Assembly: GCA_015063685.1 (NCBI GenBank)
Contig: SVTR01000010.1
Coordinates: 1-64,000, forward strand
Reading direction: 5' to 3'
Source of the DNA: Oscillospiraceae bacterium
GTDB lineage: Bacteria; Bacillota; Clostridia; Oscillospirales; CAG-272
DNA length: 64,000 nucleotides
This document shows, one piece after another, positions 33,404 to 40,684 of this stretch. The translations under genes and the position numbers were made by a program. How positions within the stretch are numbered: position 1 is the first letter of the stretch; each line of letters opens with the position of its first letter. The notes under the pieces were generated by a model. That model was given only the letters and a program-made list of their open reading frames with translations, had not been told where the DNA came from and did no database searches.

Positions 33404-34141
33404 ATGAAAAATCTCTTTATTTCCCTTGCGGGCTTTCGCATATTGATGCAGGTCAGGTATGACTATACCGTCAACCAATGCAAGGATTATGTTACAGATT
33501 TCTCTCCCGACGAAGCGGATTTTATCGTGTCTGCCTCGGAGGAGGAAATAGAGCGCGAGCGAAGCCTCGGCCAAAGCACCGGAATGACGGCTTCCTCCGG
33601 ATATGCGGAGAGCATCTGTCTCTACCGCAATTTGGCAACCCAACTGCCGGAGCGTGACGCGTTGCTTATGCACGCCGCCGTGATCTCCGACGGGGAATAT
33701 GCCTATGCCTTCACCGCTCCCAGCGGCACGGGCAAAAGCACTCATATCCGCCTATGGCGTACCGTCATTGGGGATAGCATTTTTGTCATTAACGGTGATA
33801 AGCCCATTCTTCGGTGTGTAGACGGAGTGTGGCGAGCTTACGGCACTCCCTGGTGCGGTAAGGAGGGTTGGCATACCAACACGTCAAGACCGCTGGCGGG
33901 GATCTGCTTTTTGTCCCGCGGTGAGGAAAATCGCATAACGAAGCTTTTGCCTGCCCAGTCGGTTCCTGCCATGATGCACCAGATTTTGTTGCCCACGTCT
34001 GCGGAGCGTGTCAAAACGACCCTGCGGCATTTGGATCATCTGGTAACCCACGTACCTCTCTACCGTTTGGAGTGCACCATCTCTCAGGACGCAGCACGAT
34101 TGGCTCACGACACCATGAAGCCCGCGTCTGAGAACGAATAA
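33404..34141 (+). CDS. HprK-like P-loop kinase domain protein
   Basis: The 245-residue protein resembles the C-terminal catalytic domain of HPr kinase and related PEPCK-fold proteins: LLMHAAVISDGEYAYAFTAPSGTGKSTHIRLW with Walker A APSGTGKST at about residues 107-115, then VINGDKPILR and GTPWCGKEGWHTN. It lacks the N-terminal domain of true HprK and the HprK signature region is not obvious. Proteins of this kind often sit with peptide-modification or surface genes. It follows the CotH lipoprotein gene by 102 bp on the same strand; the substrate is unknown. The ribosome site (GAGGGATG) is weak. Confidence 0.75.
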   Translation: MKNLFISLAGFRILMQVRYDYTVNQCKDYVTDFSPDEADFIVSASEEEIERERSLGQSTGMTASSGYAESICLYRNLATQLPERDALLMHAAVISDGEYAYAFTAPSGTGKSTHIRLWRTVIGDSIFVINGDKPILRCVDGVWRAYGTPWCGKEGWHTNTSRPLAGICFLSRGEENRITKLLPAQSVPAMMHQILLPTSAERVKTTLRHLDHLVTHVPLYRLECTISQDAARLAHDTMKPASENE

Positions 34142-34145
34142 TATG

Positions 34146-34199
34146 GCCGAAACCGATCGCCTGCCGACTGCGGCAGAAAACACGGTTTCGGCTTTTTCT
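34146..34199 (+). terminator. Two-part terminator after the HprK-like gene
   Basis: GCCGAAACCG (34146-34155) pairs with 34183-34192, with a nested TGCCG/CGGCA hairpin inside, and TTTTTC follows. Confidence 0.8.
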
Positions 34200-34301
34200 T
34201 GTGGACTAATCCCACTTGGTCGTCGTGATGTAAAAGAGATCCATTGATCTCCCCCAGGGCTTCTGAAATCCCGAACTTTTTCACAATTTTGAAAAAAGCC
34301 C

Positions 34302-34330
34302 TTGACAAACGAAACAATATGTTGTATAAT
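34302..34330 (+). promoter_or_regulatory. Promoter of tRNA-Ser
   Basis: TTGACA (34302-34307) and TATAAT (34325-34330), 17-bp spacing, 60 bp before the tRNA. Confidence 0.85.
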
Positions 34331-34390
34331 ATAGGACGTTGCAAGTCCTGCAAACGGCCGCTTGCAATGTTCGCGATAGCGAAGAGGTAC

Positions 34391-34481
34391 GGAGATGTAC
34401 TCAAGAGGCCGAAGAGGCGCCCCTGCTAAGGGTGTAGGGCGGGTAACCGTCGCGAGAGTTCAAATCTCTCCATCTCCGCCA
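34391..34481 (+). tRNA. tRNA-Ser (anticodon GCU)
   Basis: The acceptor arm GGAGATG (34391-34397) pairs with CATCTCC (34471-34477), then discriminator G and encoded CCA (34479-34481). The anticodon GCT is at 34425-34427 in a CTGCTAA loop. A long variable arm and a GTTCAAATC T-loop are present, as expected for tRNA-Ser. It reads AGC/AGU codons. Confidence 0.95.
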
Positions 34482-34521
34482 AAAATCGACAAGTTTCGAC
34501 AGAAGCTTGTCGATTTTACTT
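34482..34521 (+). terminator. Terminator of tRNA-Ser
   Basis: AAAATCGACAAG (34482-34493) pairs exactly with 34506-34517; T-rich sequence follows. Confidence 0.85.
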
Positions 34522-34620
34522 TTTCACTCTTCACTCTTCACTCTTCACTCTTCACTCTTCACTTTTCACTAACTCCTTGTCAATTTTTGGCGGAAGTAAT
34601 AAGTAATAGTGAATAGTGAA
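34518..34620. repeat. TTCACTC heptamer minisatellite
   Basis: Six or more tandem TTCACTC-like units lie at 34524-34570, then a short spacer and inverse-sense units (AAGTAATAAGTAATAGTGAA region, 34595-34620). The motif returns at 34778-34799, again directly behind the T run of a terminator-like hairpin. No gene is seen from 34621 to 34740. Confidence 0.7.
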
Positions 34621-34740
34621 AAGGTTCTGATGTAGCTTTTCTCCTTATGGTCGAAAAGCATTTGTTATAAAACTAAATCGCGTCAGTTCAAGCCCAAAAT
34701 AAAAAGTGGCGAAAATATCTTTTTTATCGCCCTTACACAA

Positions 34741-34776
34741 AAGAGAGCAAGTCGAACACGACTTGCTCTCTTTTAC
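34741..34776. terminator. Stand-alone terminator-like hairpin
   Basis: AAAAGAGAGCAAGTCG (34741-34756) pairs exactly with 34761-34776 around a 4-nt loop, with an A run on one side and a T run on the other. No gene directly before it was recognised. Confidence 0.65.
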
Positions 34777-34897
34777 TTTTTCACTCTTCACTTTTCACTG
34801 AATTCAAAAAGATTGGGTAGAGTTTGGATGAAGCTTGGGCAGGTGTTCAAAAAAAATACTCCCTCGACCCCCAAACTGCAATTCTTAAGCAAAAGGC

Positions 34898-34926
34898 TTG
34901 CGGTTTTTGTGCTTTTGTGGTATAAT
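34898..34926 (+). promoter_or_regulatory. Promoter of the EF-Tu-domain-like gene
   Basis: TATAAT (34921-34926) with a weak TTGCGG at 34898-34903, 17-bp spacing. The leader would be about 20 nt. Confidence 0.6.
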
Positions 34927-34949
34927 GATTTCGGAAAGGAGGTGACCGT

Positions 34950-35282
34950 ATGGAAAAAACGATATTTGAACAAGAACCTGATGTTGAAGCTCTGTTTGAA
35001 TTTATCGGGACGAGAAAACATTCCGTCGCAAACGGCTACCGTCCTCATCACTTGTTAAAAGACAACTACGCAACGACAGGTGTTCATCACTATTATGACG
35101 TACAGGTCGTTCCGCCTGATGGCAGTGCGAAAGGGACGATCACGTTTATTTCTCCTAAAGTCTATCCAAACAGTCTATGGGTAGGTAAAAAGATTAGCAT
35201 CCAAGAAGGTGAGCGCATCGTTGGTTATGCCACCATACTTAAAGTCTTGAATCCTGTCTTGTTAGGAGAGAGCGATCCATAA
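34950..35282 (+). CDS. Small protein resembling EF-Tu domain III
   Basis: The 110-residue protein has the beta-barrel pattern of the C-terminal domain of translation factors: NGYRPHHLLKDNYATTGVHHY, then GTITFISPKVYPNSLWVGKKISIQEGERIVGYATILKVLNP, close to the end of EF-Tu (IRFLPPxxxG...REGGRTVGAGVV-like). It has no GTPase domain. It may bind a partner that EF-Tu binds, or be a general beta-barrel; no function is established. A very strong GGAAAGGAGGTGA site precedes the ATG. The HD gene downstream lies 101 bp away with its own ribosome site. Confidence 0.7.
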   Translation: MEKTIFEQEPDVEALFEFIGTRKHSVANGYRPHHLLKDNYATTGVHHYYDVQVVPPDGSAKGTITFISPKVYPNSLWVGKKISIQEGERIVGYATILKVLNPVLLGESDP

Positions 35283-35383
35283 AACAACCCTTAACCTCAT
35301 GAGGGGCATATGCAATAACTAAGGTTAATTCTTAAGCCCAAAGCGCAATTCAGATAATTAATCGGCAAGAAGGAGAAGCAAAA

Positions 35384-35929
35384 ATGCTAACAGCGCAAGG
35401 CATATTTGTTCAACGACTACTCACAGAGGACGCGGTGGTTGAATCCATCCGATCCCATATGGACGAGCTGCTCGATGCTATCCCCGAGATTCGTGACATG
35501 GTGGGCTTTGAACACAAGCATCCCCACCATCATCTGGACGTGTGGGAGCATACGCTGGAGGCCTTGCGTGTATCTGAAAACGATTTGACCGTCCGCATGG
35601 TTTTACTGCTTCACGATATTGGTAAGCCCCACGTCTGTCTTGAAGGGGAAGTCAGACATTTTTACGGCCATGCCGAGAGATCTGCCCTTATGGGGCGGGA
35701 GATCCTTGCGCGGCTGGGATACGCGGAGGATGAAATAGAGAGACTTTACCGCATGATCCTGCGGCACGATACCGCCCTCACTCGCGAGGATGTTTTGCGG
35801 GAGCCGGAGCTGTCCGAAAAGCTCCTCGAGGTTCAGAGATGCGACACCCTCGCGCACAATCCCGAAAAGATCGCGCGACGCTTGGAGTATCTGGCATCGG
35901 CACGCACTTTTTTTGAAGATACCGAATAA
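35384..35929 (+). CDS. HD-domain hydrolase (tRNA nucleotidyltransferase HD-like)
   Basis: The 181-residue protein has the HD motif set: HHHLDVWEHTLEAL (His), VLLLHDIGKPHV (His-Asp), FYGHAERSALMGREILARLGY and MILRHDTAL. This matches the HD domain found after the catalytic head of CCA-adding enzymes, here without the nucleotidyltransferase part. It should be a metal-dependent phosphohydrolase. An AGAAGGAGAAG site precedes the ATG. It converges with ptsI across a shared terminator. Confidence 0.88.
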   Translation: MLTAQGIFVQRLLTEDAVVESIRSHMDELLDAIPEIRDMVGFEHKHPHHHLDVWEHTLEALRVSENDLTVRMVLLLHDIGKPHVCLEGEVRHFYGHAERSALMGREILARLGYAEDEIERLYRMILRHDTALTREDVLREPELSEKLLEVQRCDTLAHNPEKIARRLEYLASARTFFEDTE

Positions 35930-35968
35930 AAAAACGGGTCGGATCACGTAACGTCATCTGACCCGTTT
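35928..35968. terminator. Bidirectional terminator between the HD gene and ptsI
   Basis: AAACGGGTCGGAT (35932-35944) pairs with 35956-35968 (one G-T pair); on the minus strand seven T follow. Confidence 0.88.
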
Positions 35969-35972
35969 GCCG

Positions 35973-37619
35973 TCAAAAAGTCTTTTCACTTGACAGATCC
36001 AGCTTGCGGACGGTGTCTCTGATCTTTAAAACGAAAGCGGGGGACACCGAAAGCTCGTCTATCCCCATGCGCAAAAAGGCTTCGGTGAGGGTAGTGTCCG
36101 CGGCCAGCTCGCCGCAAATGCCGATCCAGGCACCGTGCTTGTGGGCGTTTTGAGCGGATAACTCGATGAGCCGCAACACCGCCTCGTGGTGAGGGTCGCA
36201 AAAACGCTCCAGGCGGGGATTCTGACGGTCGCAGGCCAATGTGTATTGGGTCAGATCGTTGGTGCCCACGCTGAAAAAATCCACAAGAGGCGCCAGCTTT
36301 TCGCTGATGAGAGCCGCGGCGGGGGTTTCAATCATGATGCCGATCTCCACGTCGTCGGCATACTTCCGCCCGCCAAAGGATAGCTCCCGCTTGACCTGCT
36401 CGCAGAGGGACAGACATTCCTTCAGCTCGGAAAGATCTGTGATCATGGGGAACATGATGCCCAATTTGCCGAAAACAGAGGCGCGGTAAAGGGCCCGAAG
36501 CTGGGTTTTGAAGATCTCGGGGCGTGTCAGACACAGACGGACGGCACGCAATCCCAGAGCAGGGTTATCTTCTTTGTCCAGGTCAAAGTAATCCACCTGC
36601 TTGTCCGCACCGATGTCCAGGGTGCGGATGATCACCTTCTTGGTAGGCATGCTTTCCAGCACCCGTCGGTAGACCTTGAATTGGCTGTCCTCGGAAGGGA
36701 AATCGTGGCTTTCGAGATAGAGAAATTCGCTTCTGAAAAGGCCGATCCCCCCCGCATCGCTCAGAAGCACCGAGCCGATGTGATCAACCGAGCCTATGTT
36801 GGCGAAAATATGGATCCTCCTGCCGTCCAGGGTGACGTTGTCCTTTCCCTTCAGCTTCTGGAGCAGCTCCTTTTTTTCCAGCTCGGTCTGCAATCTTTTT
36901 TTGGCTGCTTCCAGGGTCTTTCCGTCCGGATGAAGGATAAACTCCCCCGTAAATCCGTCGGCAATGGCCAGGTCACCGTTTTTGACGTCTGACAGGAATT
37001 TTTCGCCTACGCCGATGATGGCGGGGATGCTCATGTTCCTTGCCAAAATAGCTGTGTGAGAGTTATAGGAGCCGTTGGCGGTGACGAAGGCCAATACCTT
37101 GTCCTTGTCCAGGGTGACGGTCTCGCTGGGGGCAAGATCATCGGCGCAGATGATGGCCGGCTCCTTCAAATGAAATTCCGTGCGCCCGTTGTTGGAAAGA
37201 CAGGCGATGATCCGATTGGAAACATCCCTGACGTCCGCGGCCCGCCCCTGCATGTAAGCATCCTCCATAGCCTCAAACATGCGGGCGAAATTATCAGCGG
37301 TGACGGATACGGCGTATTCGGCGTTGACGCATTGCCCTTGGATCATCTCGGTAACGGCCTCATTGAAGTCTTCGTCATCAATCAACATGCGGTGAATGTC
37401 AAAGATCTGAGCGTTGGTTTCCCCCACCTCTACTAATGCCTTTTCATAAAGCTCCTCCAGCTGATGGGAAGCTTGCGTTTTGGCTTTCTCCAGACGTGCG
37501 AGCTCTTCTCCGGGGTGCTTGATCCTGTCCCGCTTGACAGGCACGCGATATCTCTCGTATACCGCGACCCGTCCCAGGGCGATGGCGCCGTACACCCCTT
37601 TTCCCGTATATTTTGTCAT
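35973..37619 (-). CDS. ptsI: PTS enzyme I (PEP-protein phosphotransferase)
   Basis: Enzyme I takes phosphate from phosphoenolpyruvate and passes it to HPr. The 548-residue protein has the HPr-binding N-terminal domain, the phosphohistidine segment NGSYNSHTAILARNMSIPAI (His near residue 188), and the PEP-binding barrel with IGLFRSEFLY, IMFPMITDL and the catalytic cysteine in GICGELAAD near residue 503. Length is slightly below the usual 570. An AAGAGGAC site precedes the ATG. It is the last gene of malQ-ptsH-ptsI; 21 bp separate it from ptsH. Confidence 0.96.
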   Translation of the reverse strand: MTKYTGKGVYGAIALGRVAVYERYRVPVKRDRIKHPGEELARLEKAKTQASHQLEELYEKALVEVGETNAQIFDIHRMLIDDEDFNEAVTEMIQGQCVNAEYAVSVTADNFARMFEAMEDAYMQGRAADVRDVSNRIIACLSNNGRTEFHLKEPAIICADDLAPSETVTLDKDKVLAFVTANGSYNSHTAILARNMSIPAIIGVGEKFLSDVKNGDLAIADGFTGEFILHPDGKTLEAAKKRLQTELEKKELLQKLKGKDNVTLDGRRIHIFANIGSVDHIGSVLLSDAGGIGLFRSEFLYLESHDFPSEDSQFKVYRRVLESMPTKKVIIRTLDIGADKQVDYFDLDKEDNPALGLRAVRLCLTRPEIFKTQLRALYRASVFGKLGIMFPMITDLSELKECLSLCEQVKRELSFGGRKYADDVEIGIMIETPAAALISEKLAPLVDFFSVGTNDLTQYTLACDRQNPRLERFCDPHHEAVLRLIELSAQNAHKHGAWIGICGELAADTTLTEAFLRMGIDELSVSPAFVLKIRDTVRKLDLSSEKTF

Positions 37620-37640
37620 GAACCCTTGTCCTCTTGCTAC

Positions 37641-37898
37641 TTATAGATTTTTTTCAAAAAACGTTTTCAAGGTCTCACAGGCGTCCGCCTCGTCCTCTCC
37701 GTCTATATGGACGGTGACGAGGTCTCCATGTCTGATGCCCAAACCCATGACAGACAGCAGACGATCTGCTGCCACGGTTTTTCCGTCCTTTTCAATGGTG
37801 ACGCTACTGCGTGTGCCTTTTACCGCCTTGACCAGCAACCCCGCAGGCCTTGCGTGGACGCCCAGGGGATCGCTGATGGTATAGCTGAAGCTTTTCAT
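37641..37898 (-). CDS. ptsH: Phosphocarrier protein HPr lacking the regulatory serine
   Basis: HPr carries phosphate from enzyme I to the sugar-specific EII proteins. The 85-residue protein keeps the active-site His15 in GVHARPAG and aligns without gaps to B. subtilis HPr through residue 50. Position 46, the serine phosphorylated by HPr kinase in most Firmicutes, is arginine here (AADRLLSVMGLG). This HPr therefore cannot be modified in the usual way for catabolite control. A good ribosome site (AGGAGAAAA) precedes the ATG, 13 bp after malQ. Confidence 0.93.
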   Translation of the reverse strand: MKSFSYTISDPLGVHARPAGLLVKAVKGTRSSVTIEKDGKTVAADRLLSVMGLGIRHGDLVTVHIDGEDEADACETLKTFFEKNL

Positions 37899-37911
37899 AA
37901 ATTTTCTCCTT

Positions 37912-39417
37912 TTATATCGAGTGTGACTTGCTTTGCCGGCCGAAGAGACGTGTCATATAACAGATTTCTCTTGAAAGAGATCCGCAGGTACTACCTGCAC
38001 TCATGCGCCATTGCCAATTGCCTCCCGTGGTTCCCGGGGTATTGATGCGGCTTTCGTCACCGAGTCCCAAAAAGTCCTGCATGGGGATGATACAAAGATG
38101 GGCAGGACTGCGCATGAGCAAGGCAATGAGACTGCGACTCAGGAGGTGCCGTGGGGTAAAGCGGTCACAGAGATATCCCTTGATCTGCTCTCGCTCGTTC
38201 TCGGTAATGGTTTCCAGCCAGGCGGCCAAGGTTTGATTGTCATGGGTGCCGGTGTAAGCGACGCAGTTTTCGGTGTATTTGTGAGGCAGGTGATCGCTTC
38301 CGCTACTGTCCCGCCCGTCAAAGGCGAATTGCAGTACCTTCATGCCGGGAAAGCCGCTGTCTTTCAGCAATGCTCGAACCGAATCGGTGGTATATCCCAG
38401 ATCCTCGGCAATGACCTCCTTGTCTCCCAAGGTCTCGTTGACGGCATGAAAGAGATCCATGCCGGGGCCTTTTTCCCAGTGACCGTTCTTGGCCGTGGAA
38501 TCGCCGTATGGGATGGCGTAATACTCGTCAAAGCCCCTGAAGTGATCAATGCGAACCACGTCGTAGAGGGAGAAGCAATGGTGCAGACGCTTAATCCACC
38601 AAGCGTATCCCGTGGCGGCGTGGGTGGGCCAATCATAGAGAGGATTGCCCCAAAGCTGGCCGTCGGGGGAAAAGCCGTCGGGAGGACAACCTGCCACGGC
38701 ACGGGGCTTGAGACCCTCGTCCAGTTGAAACAGGGAAGGGTGCGCCCAAACGTCGGCGCTATCCAAGGCAACGTAAATGGGGATGTCGCCAATGATGCGT
38801 ATCCCGTGCTGATTGGCGTAGTCCTTCAGGGCGTGCCATTGGCGATGGAAATGATACTGCAGGAATGTGTGAAAGGCTATGCTTTCCTTCAGATCATGCC
38901 TTGCCTTACTGAGTGCCTGAGGGTCTCTCTGTTGAAGGTCGGTTGTCCATTCGTACCAAGGCGCGCCTCCGTGGGCATCCTTGAGTGCCATAAACAGGGC
39001 GTAATCACCGAGCCACGGGGATTGGTTTTTAAAATCCTCAAGGGCGGGGTCGTGCGCATCACGACCTTTTTCAAAAGCGCTTCGGAGCAGGGGATAGCGT
39101 TGCTCGTATTGCCGCTCATAGTCCACCCGCTGTGGTGATACCCGCAATGAAGCCTCGTCACATGCCTGTCGTGTGAGCCATCCGCGGTCGATAAAATCTC
39201 CAAGGTCGATATACAGAGGGCTACCCGCGAAGGTGGAATAGGACTGATAGGGAGAATCGCCGTAGCCGGTGGGACCTAAGGGGAGAATCTGCCAGTAGGA
39301 TTGTCCCGCATCGGCGAGAAAATCTACGAAACGGTAGGCCTCGCTGTCAAAGCAGCCGATGCCGTAAGGGGAGGGAAGGGAGAAAACGGGGAGGAGGATG
39401 CCGGAGGATCGGTTCAT
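37912..39417 (-). CDS. malQ: 4-alpha-glucanotransferase (amylomaltase)
   Basis: MalQ transfers glucan chains between maltodextrins and releases glucose, feeding maltose or starch use. The 501-residue GH77 protein shows SSGILLPVFSLPSPYGIGCFD, WQILPLGPTGYGDSPYQSYS, the nucleophile region VVRIDHFRGFDEYYAIPYG, the acid/base segment EDLGYTTDSV and the late AYTGTHDNQTLAAW. An AAAGGAGCC site precedes the ATG. It starts the malQ-ptsH-ptsI set. Only about 25 bp separate its start from a palindromic repeat locus. Confidence 0.96.
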   Translation of the reverse strand: MNRSSGILLPVFSLPSPYGIGCFDSEAYRFVDFLADAGQSYWQILPLGPTGYGDSPYQSYSTFAGSPLYIDLGDFIDRGWLTRQACDEASLRVSPQRVDYERQYEQRYPLLRSAFEKGRDAHDPALEDFKNQSPWLGDYALFMALKDAHGGAPWYEWTTDLQQRDPQALSKARHDLKESIAFHTFLQYHFHRQWHALKDYANQHGIRIIGDIPIYVALDSADVWAHPSLFQLDEGLKPRAVAGCPPDGFSPDGQLWGNPLYDWPTHAATGYAWWIKRLHHCFSLYDVVRIDHFRGFDEYYAIPYGDSTAKNGHWEKGPGMDLFHAVNETLGDKEVIAEDLGYTTDSVRALLKDSGFPGMKVLQFAFDGRDSSGSDHLPHKYTENCVAYTGTHDNQTLAAWLETITENEREQIKGYLCDRFTPRHLLSRSLIALLMRSPAHLCIIPMQDFLGLGDESRINTPGTTGGNWQWRMSAGSTCGSLSREICYMTRLFGRQSKSHSI

Positions 39418-39444
39418 GGTGGGCTCCTTTGGATGTTTTTATGT

Positions 39445-39535
39445 ACGGCGGCCGTGCCGTGGCCAATGCTCGGGGATGTTCATCCTATGCCATGGACATC
39501 ACACGATGGGGAGTTAGGCAGATAAATTGTTGTTT
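39445..39535 (-). repeat. 90-bp hairpin repeat, locus 2, left unit (minus orientation)
   Basis: One unit with the core TAAATTGTTGTTT at 39523-39535, the GCTCGGGGATG segment near 39469 and the GC hairpin (CGGC-CGTG-CCG type) at 39445-39462. It matches the left array of locus 1. Confidence 0.78.
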
Positions 39536-39556
39536 GCGAGGGCTTACTATGAACCC

Positions 39557-39646
39557 GTAGGGGCGAACTGCGTTCGCCCGCCGTTCCCCAAAAGCCTTTG
39601 CTTATCAATATATTTTTTATTACGGGCGAACACAGTTCGCCCCTAC
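39557..39646. repeat. Central inverted-repeat element of locus 2
   Basis: GTAGGGGCGAACTGCGTTCG with CCCG (39557-39580) is mirrored by 39623-39646 with one mismatch. Each arm also holds a short palindrome (CGAACTGCGTTCG). The middle is AT-rich. It occupies the same place as, but differs in sequence from, the central element of locus 1. Confidence 0.65.
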
Positions 39647-39669
39647 GACCATGTTGCTCAGAAAACCGT

Positions 39670-39859
39670 AAACAACAATTTATCTGACGAATGTCCCATC
39701 GCGGTATACGGCTTACATGGGTTGAACATCCCCGGCGTTGGCAGGCGGCACGACCGCTAAACAACAATTTATCTGCCTAATCGCCCATCGCGTGATGCAG
39801 TAGGCATATGATATACTACCCCGGCGTTGGCCGCGGCACGGCCGCCAAACAACAATTTA
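39670..39859 (+). repeat. 90-bp hairpin repeat, locus 2, right array (plus orientation)
   Basis: Core AAACAACAATTTA lies at 39670-39682, 39759-39771 and 39847-39859 (89 and 88 bp apart). The hairpins next to the cores differ (GCGG-cacga-CCGC; GCGGC-acg-GCCGC) but remain paired. The last core contains the stop codon of the endonuclease gene on the minus strand (39857-39859). Confidence 0.82.
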
Positions 39860-40684
39860 TAATTCTTCTATTTCCACCATCACTCCGAAATGATCCGACA
39901 CCACGGGTCTGTTGTCACCGTTGAAGATCACTCTTGATGAGATAACCTTACATGGAAAATTGCAGAATACGTGATCTACCCGTGCCCCTGCGGCGGGAAG
40001 CTCACGGTGGGTCCATCCCGCGATCCTGCCGCTGACCGTGATGCCATTGTCCTTGCGCGAAGCTATGGCATAAGTGTCCCTCCAGCCGTCGTGGATCACA
40101 AGATCGTACCCCTCGCCCCTGGTTTCGGCGGGACTGTTGAAATCGCCCAAGAGAAAGACCCGACTGTGACCCGCCACATGGGTATGGATTCTCGCCCATT
40201 GGGCTTTGAAGGGCTCATCAGGATCATCCCACCATCCCAGATGCGCACAGTAAAACCATATGTCGCCTATGCGTGCGCCCAAAATCCGGCGGGTCTTCCA
40301 GTTATTATAGTCTTGTGTCTGGCTGATGCCAAAGATATCAGTTTTCGCTATGGGGGCGCGGCTCATGACCGCTACCCCCTCGTCGTAATGGCCGTAGCCT
40401 CTCTTGATGGGAAGCCACGTCCAATGATATCTGACACTTGCCGCGCGAAGACCTTCAATGACTCTGAAAGCGTAGTTTCCCTCGCGGATCACAACCGACG
40501 GATCACAAGGGATATAGCCGTTAAGTCGGCTCGGGGAGACTGTCGCTCCGTCCTGTCGTTGGTTGATCTCCTGTAAGGCGATGACGTCGGGGAGCTCATG
40601 GGCAACCGCCGCGATGAATTCCTTGAGCTTGTGGGCATAATTTTCCTCCACAAGACTGTGGGTGTTCAGGGTCAACAGCTTCAT
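39857..40684 (-). CDS. Endonuclease/exonuclease/phosphatase-family hydrolase
   Basis: The 275-residue protein has the metal-dependent phosphodiesterase fold: KLLTLNTHSL, LPDVIALQEINQ (metal Glu), FYCAHLGWWDD (catalytic His), VFLLGDFNSPAE (Asp-Phe-Asn) and the final VVSDHFGVMVEI (Asp-His). It could act on DNA, phospholipid head groups or sugar phosphates. Its start codon overlaps the EII stop (ATGA at 40681-40684), so translation is coupled to the PTS gene, which hints at a sugar-phosphate role. Its stop codon lies in a 90-bp repeat core. Confidence 0.88.
   Translation of the reverse strand: MKLLTLNTHSLVEENYAHKLKEFIAAVAHELPDVIALQEINQRQDGATVSPSRLNGYIPCDPSVVIREGNYAFRVIEGLRAASVRYHWTWLPIKRGYGHYDEGVAVMSRAPIAKTDIFGISQTQDYNNWKTRRILGARIGDIWFYCAHLGWWDDPDEPFKAQWARIHTHVAGHSRVFLLGDFNSPAETRGEGYDLVIHDGWRDTYAIASRKDNGITVSGRIAGWTHRELPAAGARVDHVFCNFPCKVISSRVIFNGDNRPVVSDHFGVMVEIEEL

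Noticed and set aside
34640-34740. Decayed tRNA after tRNA-Ser (a GTTCAA-like loop is visible)
   Set aside because: No acceptor or T-stem pairing can be drawn; the resemblance is limited to a few bases.
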